Positions 1-16,600 of a stretch of 64,000 bases of DNA are shown here, piece by piece (within the stretch, counting starts at the first letter, position 1; each line of letters begins with the position of its first letter). Source of the stretch: Dipetalonema caudispina (Eukaryota > Nematoda > Chromadorea > Rhabditida > Onchocercidae); the NCBI GenBank assembly GCA_013365325.1, contig JABVXV010000091.1, positions 1-64,000 on the forward strand, written 5' to 3'. The notes beneath the pieces are model-generated. The model was not told where the DNA came from. It saw only the letters and a list, made by a program, of their open reading frames with translations, and made no database searches. The position numbers and the translations under genes are program-made.

Positions 1-60
1 CCTCAATTAGTCTTAACTTCCAGAATTTTAAATATCCCAAAAGATACAAAAAATCTTTAC

Positions 61-355
61 TTTAATTCGGTAATTCCAACATACACAAACTTCCCATCAT
101 CTGATATCAGTGGAACGTTCTTGACTCTATATTAATAAACTTTACTTCGCTTTTCATTATCCTGAAATTTGCATAGACTACATAATCCCATCCTTTACTT
201 GGTTAGTTGCGCCCAAATGATTTTAAACTGTGATTTTAAACAATTGTTCCTATTTAAAAACTTTTAATTTGCCTTACTATTTTTGCATGACATATCCTCC
301 TGATAATCAGTAATGAATCTCTGTGCTGGAATATAGGGAAAGAAATCTTCTTTAT
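61..355 (-). CDS. Possible fragment of a minus-strand gene at the left edge
   Basis: Three short minus-strand segments keep one reading frame when joined: 355-278 (starts IKKISFPIF), 227-199 (FKIIWAQLTK) and 126-61 (contains VPLISDDGKFVYVGITEL). Each has an AG acceptor, and the donors read GTAAGG, GTAAAG and GTAAAG. The two introns between them would be 50 and 72 nt, a normal size for this genome. The last donor implies that the gene continues beyond the left edge. I do not recognise the family. The first segment also reads well in another frame (contains FFPYIPAQRF), but that frame cannot be joined to the second segment. The 61-126 exon is the most protein-like. Its 5' side would come within about 110 bp of the acyl-CoA synthetase start on the other strand. 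Confidence 0.3.
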
Positions 356-467
356 CTGAAAATACGTAATCGAAGTGATTGAAATGGTGAGAAGAAATTC
401 ATTCATAATTCTTTGCACAGTATTTTGCCAAACTGGAAAGGGTCATCCATATAATTCATTGACAGAT

Positions 468-5812
<5,345 letters not shown>

Positions 5813-5842
5813 GCATTAACGAAAGCGTTATGCAAATATTCC

Positions 5843-5848
5843 AATAAA
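5843..5848 (+). terminator. Poly(A) signal of the acyl-CoA synthetase gene
   Basis: A canonical AATAAA lies 31 bp after the TAA stop at 5810-5812. That is a short 3' UTR, as is common in nematodes. Confidence 0.6.
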
Positions 5849-6779
5849 ACGTATCTTATATCATGCAAGTTTCGTTATAACATGCATTTTTTAAAACCCC
5901 AATTTACTATCAAATTACACTTCTAATCGATAGAATAACGGTTAAAATCAAGTATACTTTGTCACCTTATTGTACTATTAAATATTGCTAATTTGCGCAT
6001 TATAGAGGTACATGTAAAATGCACTAATTAATAAATGAGTTTACTGTCTTAGAAAAAGCAATAACGTCAAATGAGAATTGCATGATTTGAATGATGCAGC
6101 ATTGCTTTAAAGATCTTATAATATAGTCATTTATAGTAATTTTAATATAGTAATTTAATATAGTAATTTATCGGAAGAAAAAATTACTCAATTTTATTGA
6201 GATATAAACCAACCCTCTCATTTAGTTTTTACTTTGGCTTATTTGTGAATAATTATTATTTCCCGATTTAATCCCTTCCTATTCTCTCCTAATTGTCATT
6301 AACACTATTATTTCTTGTCACACTTATTACTTTTTCATGATTACCAGAGATATTTGATTATTCAATGGACGGGTAACTTTTTAAATATGATAAATATTAA
6401 TCTTTTTAAAAGAGAATAAAAATTGCGAAGTTATAATCATTCAATCGTTCCGTTTATGCAATTACTGATTAAACTGCCTGTGAGAACTTTGAAACATCAG
6501 TACGGAGTAAATCAGACTTGCCACAAAACAGAAAACAATTTTAAATTAACACGAAAAGAGCAATTCGGATGATAATCGTACAGAAGCATTGTCATTAATT
6601 ATTACTGTTCGATTCCTATCTTCTTTACTATTTTATTGATAGCGATTGTATTATGCCTTTATTTAATCCTGAGTACAAATGACCAGAAAAAGAAATTTGA
6701 AGAAAAATTTTTTTCAGTGCGCAGGAAAGTATACCATGATATATTATCTCTTATTAAATAATAAGAATGATGCACACTA

Positions 6780-6782
6780 CTA

Positions 6783-6819
<37 letters not shown>

Positions 6820-6824
6820 TATTG

Positions 6825-6912
<88 letters not shown>

Positions 6913-6998
6913 CATTATTATTATTATCATTATTATTATTATCATTATTATTATTATCATTATTATTATTATCATTATTATTATTATTATTGTTATTA

Positions 6999-7052
<54 letters not shown>

Positions 7053-7055
7053 TTA
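6780..7055. repeat. Interrupted (TTA)n microsatellite with a 15-bp higher-order unit
   Basis: About 275 bp of ATT/TTA triplets with scattered C and G interruptions. Between about 6911 and 6975 the interruption TCA recurs with exact 15-bp spacing (C at 6913, 6928, 6943, 6958 and 6973), so part of the array is a tandem repeat of a 15-mer, TCA followed by four TTA/ATT steps. Long reading frames across it (poly-Asn, poly-Tyr, poly-Ile, poly-Leu) are by-products of the repeat, not genes. Confidence 0.97.
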
Positions 7056-7314
7056 GTATGGTAAAGTGATCGAGTGCTCAAATGAAAATCACTGAGACTA
7101 AATGAAGTATGCTGAATTTGAAATAAACGTCATAGAAAAGTCAAGCAGATATCAGTATAAGCAGTGAAATACAAACTGCTGACCTTTTAAAAAATTCTCG
7201 AATTCAAATTATTGATTGTTCCGATAAAAGTGAACAAAAAATCCAGTTATAAATCATTACGTACTTCTTCTTATTGAGCATGATTCACGAAGACATACAA
7301 TGTGAACATTGAAA

Positions 7315-7602
7315 TTATGCAATGAATTTGTGATTAAAAATTTCATGAGTTAAAAAATAAATATCAATCGCTTCAGTTGCTTGTTTACATGTGGCAACTA
7401 GCATTCTGGAACTAATGCCCTGATTTTCGAAAAGTAAGGTCAAATGTCCACACAAAGTAACAACTTCCAAAGGAAAGTGAAGAATATGAACTTTTAACGA
7501 CGCATTTTCACATACAATACTGTAATGCTGAGCTAGTCGAGAGGCTTGAAGAGATATTTTGAGCAATGTTGCACTTCCTGCACTGCCATACTATTCATCA
7601 GA
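7315..7602 (-). CDS. Possible alternative terminal exon of dex-1
   Basis: An open frame of 95 codons plus stop (starts YGSAGSATLLKIS, contains FENQGISSRMLVATCKQ) begins right after an AG at 7603-7604. It joins in phase 0 to the dex-1 exon ending at 7824. It is long and varied in composition for such AT-rich DNA, and looks like amphipathic helices rather than random translation. The acceptor (TGAATAG) is weak, while the competing acceptors at 7663 (ATTGCAG) and further on look better but give only a few residues before a stop. It could be an alternative C-terminus, or a chance ORF in the 3' UTR. Confidence 0.3.
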
Positions 7603-7629
7603 TTAACAACAGTGACCATATCGAGACTG

Positions 7630-10600
7630 TCAAAAGTTAGCTGTGCTAGGATTAGTGTTTGACTGCAATGGCACTCTTCAATTTATATCCATAATTAATC
7701 AATATCGAGAACCATAAATATATCGCTGAAATATTAGATCATAGAAAAGTAATATTTCATATTTGATAACTTTGAGTTAAATGAAGGAATAATTAAATTT
7801 GACTAATATCAATTGAGCAGTACCTGTTGTGCATTGTACTGTGAAAATGGGCTTTGCCTACTACTAGCAGATAAACCGTTTGTTGAACTACTGGAAGCAT
7901 TGCCTGCTAGATTCCAGTAGGAACCGTATAACGACACACGACCGTTCTGAAAGTGAAATAATTAAGAGTGTGAGCAGGACGTATCATTCTGTCGATTTGC
8001 AAAACGATTAAATAAACTTGAAAAATTTTCAGAATTTAAATGAAATCATCACAGTGACCTGATTGTATGAATTCAGCTCGGAACTAAGCCGTGCTGCTTT
8101 TTCGAGATGATCTTCATAGGAACCATCGAAATGTTTCGAATCCTTTCGTATCGCAAACGTCGTCGTGATAGGATGAATCTGTTGGTGATTCGGGAAATAC
8201 ATGTCCCTGAAGTGACGTTCCGCTCGCCTACAATATAACCACCAACGACACTTTAAATTTCAAATTCATTCTCACTTTATCCACCACTAACTATTTCGTG
8301 CAAGCACAATAAAAAGACTTACTTCCTCCGGCAACAACAAAACAATGCTATAACTGCAAGTAATAATAGCCATACTGCAATGATTGCTGTCGGAATAATA
8401 ACGGCCAGATCTAAACTGCTACTTTTTATGAAGTAGTAAAATCACAATATGTCAACGATCTAGTAATTAAATGAACAAACTATTTCATTATTTGCAATCA
8501 TTGCTAAGAATGTTAAATAGGAGAAAAGAGAACTAACTGCTGTTGGATGCTTCAATTTTTACTTCATTTCGTACATCATATGGGCCATGTGGTGTTGTAA
8601 AAGCTGTACCATGCGCAGGTACCAATTTTGGTTTTGTTGGCATGGGCCTTTTCTAAACATTTGTTATAATAAATGGCATGACTGACGCTTCAGGAAAGGT
8701 TTTGCAGAGTGAAGCAATTATTTAAGAAAAGTGGTGTGATTACATACTTTGGCTAGTGTGGTAAAAATGAAGAGCGGTTTACTGGTTGTGCTCAACGTCA
8801 TATAATTTCTTCCGTCGTCTGGAGTCAAGCTTTGCAAGACCGAATCCGTTGATACTGACTTCTGCAGAAGTGAAAACATTAGACTTTAGCTCATTCAAAA
8901 TGGACAACTTCTGATTCAATTTCATAAAAACTGGATAGCAAACCTCAGAAGGTTCACTTCCTTTGTCTGGTTCAAGTCTGTTATCAACAGAATCGTCATC
9001 AGGTCGAAAGATATTGATTATTTGCTCATCTTTGTCAAAATCGACTTCTTCCGGTTTAACTTTCTCCTCAGGCCTAATGTCTTCGACAGATTGTGTTGAC
9101 GATGCTGTAGGTAGTTCAGAAGCTTCTAGGAGTACTTCAGGACGACTGCCCTCAATGATAGGATTAGTTGCTAATATCGTTTCAGTGGCAAGAGTTTCTG
9201 GTTGCCTACCTTGTGTTCCATTTCTCTAAATTAGAAATTTAGAAAATTATTTGAGCTTATAGTTTTATTTGCAGTTAATAAATTTTCAGGATTTTGCAAC
9301 AACTTAATTATGTGAGTGCTATAAAACGATATTCTGGATTAACAGTTAAGAATATAGTACTAAATAAGAAATTTAAATCGAAAAAATGGTCAAAAACCAC
9401 TACCGCTGGGTGAATCGGTAGTAATACTTCCTCTGCACTATCGAGAGTAGTAAACAGTCGCGGTATAACAGTGATAAAGGGTGGAAATGTGACCTCGAAG
9501 GCGTCTGGTGGTAAATCTTCGATATCGTGACGATCCAGTGAAATAAGTGGTCTGAAATTTGTAGGATCTGTCAAAAGTCAGATACTATAGCAAGAAAATC
9601 AAAATATCATTTCCACTAACACATGTGGCGTTATCGGGTTCTTCGTCCATTCCTTAACATCTTCAAAACTGTGCTCGCTGGGTTTTGTCTCTTCTGCCGA
9701 TTGAATGTGAGATAATGGTGGTGGTTCGATAAGTACTGGATGAATTATTTGAGGTCCAGGAATCTCGACAAGTTCATCGGTCGATTCATCCAATTTCGAA
9801 GTCGAAGAACGGTGCACTTCTTCAGATATTCCTGTCTCTTCTACTGCAAATTTTTTCTTCCTGTGACAATTAGGATTGCTTACAATTTCAGAACTTTAAG
9901 ATTATTTATAGGAAATCTAGTCTCAAAGTCCAGAATCAAGTGTACTAATATATTTTGCACCAAATTGAGATTGAAATCTAAAATCCATTACATGTTGGTG
10001 ACGTGACAGACATCGAATCATCCGTAACCTCGTACTGTTCACAATATGGAGGTTGAAGATTTGGTTGAAGGCACATTTGTACTTCGTTGGAATCAATTCG
10101 ATACAACCATTGACCTGGTTTTCCAATATTGCTACTCTTACTCAAATGCATTATTTCATTGGTACCTGATCCAGGTAACATTAATGGATCCTTTGAACCA
10201 TACATCAAAATGCTAGCCTGAAATTTTAACATTTATATGATCTCTTGATTATGGTTCTGACACATGCTTGTCGCCTCTCTGTCTCTGTTAATCCGCAATT
10301 GATTATTTGACAGACAGTCGTAAAGTCCTAGACTTAATAAATTGTAACTGATTGTCGATGATACCTCAGCTCCATTGCTCCAAGCCAAATCCTTATACAA
10401 CATTTCTGCGTACGTTTCATTCTGGTGCTGTTTGTTTGTTCCGCTGATAATTAATGTTTGGAATGTACTGCCTGGACCCTATAATTTTAATTTTTTAATT
10501 TTTTTTGTATTTCAAATCGAGCAGTTAATATTAGCTCAGCTGAAAGGACGGTGAGATTTATGTATGTTTAAAAAAAGAACCATTCGATCAGCTTCGGTAA

Positions 10601-13600
10601 CATTGACGTAAGTAACCAATACAGCAGTCATGGCCTGGAATGTTTTGTCATTTATGCTGCTTGCAACTGTTTTCGTAGCTCTTGAAAGCACTTTCGGGTC
10701 TGCAAGCAAAGCATTGTTAAGATATTGTATACGAACATTCAACTTTGCTGTTCTTTTCATCGATTCATTTTCACCACTTTTCATTAATTTCATTGTTCAC
10801 AAAATTTGAAAAAATGAATTATGAGAAAAAAAAAACAACAAAACTAAAGAGAAGAATAAAGTTCGAGAAATATGAGCAAGAAATAATAAAATTGAGGATG
10901 AATAAGAAAGATAAAATAACAGAAAGACAAGAATCGGAAAGAATGAATTAAAAAAACTAAAATTCCACACTATTCCGTCGTGATAATGCGATAGCTTACC
11001 ATCCGTCTCATCCACAAATATTTGACCACCTTTCCGGATGTCAATATTAGCAAAGAACGGTGCTAAACCATGTATTCCGGAGGAAGCAAGATGATCACCT
11101 GCGTTAATTTTTGAATTGTCTTCCAAAGATATTATTCCTAATGTCGAAATCTGCAAAAACGGTCACTAATATTAAACTGATTCACGATAAAAGTGAACCA
11201 TTAATTCAGTATTTCATTGAAAACACATAAACGACATTCATTCAATATGTTTCCTGTTCAGGTTTCTGGATTACGTGAATTGATTCACAACAATTTTATC
11301 CATCGCTATTTGCCAATTGCACATTTTACAAAGAGGAGAGAGGAAATGTCGCATAGCCAAAAACCAATTCTTTTATATATACTATGTAAATGATAAATTT
11401 TCGTAATGTGGTCTTTGCGTAATTTGCGTCATTAGTGTGGACATAAGAATGACAGGGAGGAGATAGATGTAACTGGTGGATGGTCAGCGAAGAAGCGACA
11501 AAAGCAATGCTGACAGCCAGCGTCACGAAATTATCAATGAGATATATGAGAGTTATTCAAATAAGTCAAGAAACGATGGATCGAGTAGATAGTATTGAGA
11601 ATTTTAAGTCTAAAATGAATTCAACTAATCGAGTACAGTAACAATTAACGTCTTATTTTATTTGTGTGTCATTTAAATGAGATGATTTTTCTCCATAAGG
11701 TACAGGCACAATGTGTAATAATATAAAAGAAGGGACACGTAATGATTAATGATAAGATCAAAATAACTGATATCACAATATATCACATTTGGTATAAATG
11801 CACTCTAATGTATAGCACTGTAAGTAATGGATGCAACTCGAAAATCGCAACAAACCATTAATTTGTCCACTTTTTTGCCAAATATTTGAAGTGGTTGTTT
11901 GAGCTGTAATACCACCCTGGCATTCCTATCCTTCGGTATTTCCCGATGTCCTCTATATGAATATAGTAATGAACTTGTACATTCATTTACTCCATCACCA
12001 ATGAATCCATCCGCACATGTACAGAAGTAATGTCCTGGAGCATTGCCACAAATTGCATTTTCGTGACACACACCTGGTTGCAAACACTCATCGATATCTG
12101 CAAGATATGACATGCCATACACCATATAGATAAAACGCTAATTATTAATTCATTATTGTTTTGTTTAAATAGCAATACAAGTTTCATTTGCTCGTCAAAT
12201 AAGGCATAAATTGAATATCTCTCTTTTGCATATAGCATTACAAATTTTATCAGTAAGTGTGTTTATTATGAATAAATTTTCATGGTTAATATGAAATTTG
12301 TATAGTCAAGATGGATTGATATGGAAAATTTCAATTTAATTTGCATAGAGAATAAACCCACGGATATTTATCTCTATTGAGTTCTGTTGGTTATTATTTA
12401 CTCTTCAATATTTGAAAAAGTCAGTAGTATTGAAATCTTTTAATTTCTTTTTCGTTATTCAGTCGTTTATTATTTTTGAAAGTACTGGATTTTTTTTTGA
12501 AAAAAAAAAAATGTTTATTTATAGATTTTGTGATCAGTAAACTGAGAAAATACTTTTCGATGAACAAAAAGTGGCATAATGAAGAAGTCTTTTTCATGAA
12601 ACTTTCAAGTATGATTTTGATATTGAGTGATGCTTAGATATTCTTTATTGTGTGATATCATTTATTTCAAAATTTGAAGAAACGATTGACGGAAATTTTT
12701 TTTTTTTTGCTCGTTGTAAATGCTTTGGAAACAAACCATCACATACGGTATATCCGTCACCTTCGAACCCTTTCAAGCACTGACATCGTTGACTCGGCTC
12801 ACCACAACGATCGTAATCCGTAAATGATATGGCATTATGAGCGCAATGTTCTTGCATCACCATTTCGCATTCTTCTTTCTCTTCAAATTATTCACATTTG
12901 TAAAAAATAAATGCATAGAAGTGTGTGCAGAAATAATTTGGATGTATACAAATACAGTATTGTACCATTTGCTACCAAATGATTATCAAAAATTGGATGA
13001 TCCTTGTAAAGTACGATTGAAAAGCTTACTTTCTTGACAAGTCGGCAATCCCGTCCAGCAATCAGAGCATTTGCCATCAACACATTCACCAGTGATTGCA
13101 CTGCATGCACCACTCGAACAATGACAACATAGTGCACAATCTGCGCCCCATTCACCAGCCGAACATTCTGCAATTTTCATTTTCATCAACAATAACATAT
13201 CATTTTAAGTCTTGAAAGAACGCCACTTATTGACCACTCTGACTTGATCGCTTGTAAAGGATAAGACAAAACAGTAAGGCAAGAAAGTGACCCTCATCAC
13301 AAGTGTCTCCTTTGATGCCAGATTTGCATCGTTCCACGCTTCTATCACCAAGTTTAAACATCCATTCACCAGGGATTCCTGTATTACCGTATTCTTCAAG
13401 ATACATGATATTGCCAGTTCCGGAGGTTGGGAGTGCAAAAAATTCTTTCGTATCGCCTTTATTGAAACCAGCCTGTAAAAAAAATTCTTTAAATGCTCAA
13501 TATTTTATTTTATCTCTTGGAAATCATTTTATTTCCACCACATTTTCAGCTCGTTTTGCATTACTGAAACTAACAGATGGATCTTGTCCACTTCCTTCAT

Positions 13601-16600
13601 CCTCGAGAAACTTTCTAGTAAAGTATTTTTGAAACCCAAGATTTTCTAAATTCTCAAGACTCTACGAACTATTCTGCAATTAGAGAACTTGAAATAATAA
13701 GTTTTTTTTATGTTCGAAATTGGTGCCAGGATGACTTTTTCTGTTTCAGTTCTGCTGACAGTAATTTCCTACTTGCAACTTACTGATTGCAGATTTTTGT
13801 GTGCAACTTGCATTTATTTTTAAAGATCTAAATAAAAAAGCATACAAACCTCAGCTCCCTGTGTCCAACCGATATTTTTGTAAATAAAATTAGCAAATGT
13901 GCCATTATCAGTAGTAAAAAGTGCCACTTGGAAAGTGTTCGTATTCTGTAATAGACTAATTTATCTGCCTGGAAACTTTACTAATAATATTATTTTTGAT
14001 GATTTTAAATTGAAATTCACGCGGATTTGCATTTTTTTTAGATGTGAATACTTCATAAACAACAATTAATTGCTAGTTGTTAATGAACGAACATCTTCAG
14101 GTAAAGGCGCAGCACCGACTGGTTGCATTTTATCCCAAGTAACTAGTAAACACGTCTTCACTTTCACTACTTCATCGTACTGGTAACGGATTTCACTTTG
14201 TCCACGTTCCAAAATACGTCCCGCTAAAAGTTAAGTTTTCTCCTATAATATTTGATTGCTGAAATGATGCTTAAAGTTATCGCCAAGGAGCTAATATTGA
14301 ATGTGCATGTTGACAGATCTACTAAAATATATTTTTAAGAGTATCCATTTTTTGATTTCGTTTCAAGTGAAATTTTTAAACAGAATAAACTACATAGAAT
14401 TGGCGATGGTAGATATGAAATAAATTGTACTTGCTACTTCTCGAAAATAAACACTTCCACCGTTCCGCAAGTCGTTTCGATTCCAAAATGTTGCTATTAA
14501 TTTTAAATTACTTGGTAGTACATTTTGTTGATAGGTTCGTGTATTCGACTCGATACCAATACCTCCATTGCTCAATATCTAAGCATATTTACTTCAACAT
14601 TCTACTTAATCTCATTTGCAAATCCAATCGTTTGCTACATGCTTCATAGAAGAGCATCGGAAATCAAAAATAACCACTTGAGAACTATGATCGGAATATC
14701 TACAGTACTGCAATAAATGCAAAAATTTGGGTAATTACTATATAGTTCCATCAAATCTTCTCAAATTACATCCATCAACTCTATAAGGTTTATTTCTACC
14801 AAAACAACTTACATATACAGTTGATGTATTGACACCGTAAAATCGTAACGGATAAATTAAATTAATCTTTTTTGCAACGTCCAAATTTCGCTGTAATTCT
14901 TGATCACCAGCATCCGGACCATACTCAAACAATCGGCTAGAGAATAGAGGAGCAGTAATCTGAAACAATTATTTGATCATATTTTTCAGAGATATCAACT
15001 ATGCAACAAAATGATACTTGTCATTCGGATTATCATTTTCCATGTCTATTATACCTTAAAGTGTAATAAACTAAAAACTAATAAGATTCAGTTCTTACAT
15101 TAAAACAGGGAAAGATGGGAAGAGTGTAGAGAGATTTTCTCCCGGAAATTCTTCCATGTGAATAATTTTGTCAACAAGATGTACATTACTAAACTATTAG
15201 TTACCTAAGTAATATGTTGGCTTAATAAAAAAAATGCAGCCATTTTGGACAACGGATGCATGATCACGAAGATCAGGGTTAATTGTTACAGGTTTCCAGG
15301 TATTTCATGCTACGTTGAATGACCAAAGCAGAATAGCCACTCTGTACAGCATTATAGTCAAACATCATTTTGAAATATTCTTGGACACACTCAGAAGATA
15401 GACTTAGCCTAATCTGACCCTTCTCCTTTTCTCTCTCAGAAAACTGGGCTGTCTGGCTAATAAAGTGTTCTTCAAGTAGTCAATTCTTCAGCATTGCAAA
15501 ATTTGCTCTTAAAGCAGCAACATCAAATTTTGTGCTATTATAAATTATCGTGAAAAATTCAAAATGAACTATGCTTATGTATGTAAATTACTTCATCTGA
15601 AACCATTCATTTCCAATTTATTGTAAAACACACACGTTTAATGAATGATAGACATTATTTTCATGTAAATTTCGAAGTAATTGAAGGCAACCTTCTTATA
15701 TATATATTTTGCTATTGATCAATGCATTCTATAGGAAAAATTATAGAGACAATTCAGATGATATTTACCAATTTGTAATGAAATTTGTGAAATTCGGTGT
15801 CAAACATGAAGCTAGAAGGTTTCAGACGTATCGTCATGAAAGAATCGTGGATGCAAATCAAATATTCACATTGCAACGGGACTACTAAGAATTTCCCTTA
15901 ACGATGGACTGGTTCATTTGACAAGTATGAATAACAGTGACGTATAAAACTCAAATGTGCTCTATCCACTTCAGGTAATTAAAGAATGGGATGAGTTATA
16001 GTGCTTGAAGCTGAGAAAGAGTTGAAAAGTTTACTAAGATATGTTACTTAATTTTCGAAGTAACGGACAAGTCGTTCAATAACATCTGACATGGCAAAGT
16101 GGAACACGTAATTTCCAATTATCATACTGTTGCAGATGAATGGAACGAAAGGATCATTGCAACAATGAGAGAGATTATGAACCGAATGATGATTCTCGTG
16201 GCATATATTATCAATTCTGACATTCATCAACAACAATTTGATGAATGCATCAATCTCTTCTTACGTTGCTCTTTGCTTCAACATGAAGATCAGGATCAAA
16301 CCAGCATAGCAGATTCATATATCATTACGAGTTTAAGCTGAAGGTAAGAATACAAAAAAAAAGATGTTGGGATGATCAGTCAAGAAATGCAAGGATTTTT
16401 TGGAATTGATTAAATTATGTAAAGTTTCATCCTCGTGAATTGTTGTTTTCAGTTTAACCAACATGCAGAAATCGCGAAAGTTTTGTTGAGTCAGATGATC
16501 AGTTTACATAAGTTGTATACTCTTAAGAAATATTGATCGCTGTAATAAGTAGACATAAATGGAAAGTATTTTTCTGTTCCTTCTCGTAATTTACTCGTAA

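Larger units (their letters stand above)
5849..7629. other. Region between the ACSL and dex-1 3' ends
   Basis: The two flanking genes converge here. The only strong feature is the (TTA)n microsatellite. The rest is AT-rich with no ORF I would defend, except the possible alternative dex-1 terminal exon at 7315-7602, listed separately. Confidence 0.6.

Noticed and set aside
6659..7081. Long overlapping ORFs encoding poly-Asn, poly-Tyr, poly-Ile and poly-Leu
   Set aside because: They exist only because an ATT/TTA microsatellite is open in nearly every frame, and there is no splice or start context.
8963..9229. Serine-rich plus-strand ORF of 88 codons
   Set aside because: It is antisense to a well-bounded dex-1 stalk exon (9225-8944).
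15240..15480. Somewhat GC-richer stretch in dex-1 intron 1, suspected transposon remnant
   Set aside because: No frame stays open, and no terminal repeats or transposase or reverse-transcriptase motifs were found.
16040..16345. Plus-strand ORF of 80 codons inside dex-1 intron 1 (contains MNRMMILVAYIINSDIHQQQ)
   Set aside because: It looks somewhat protein-like, but has no partner exons, splice sites or recognisable family. At best it is a remnant.
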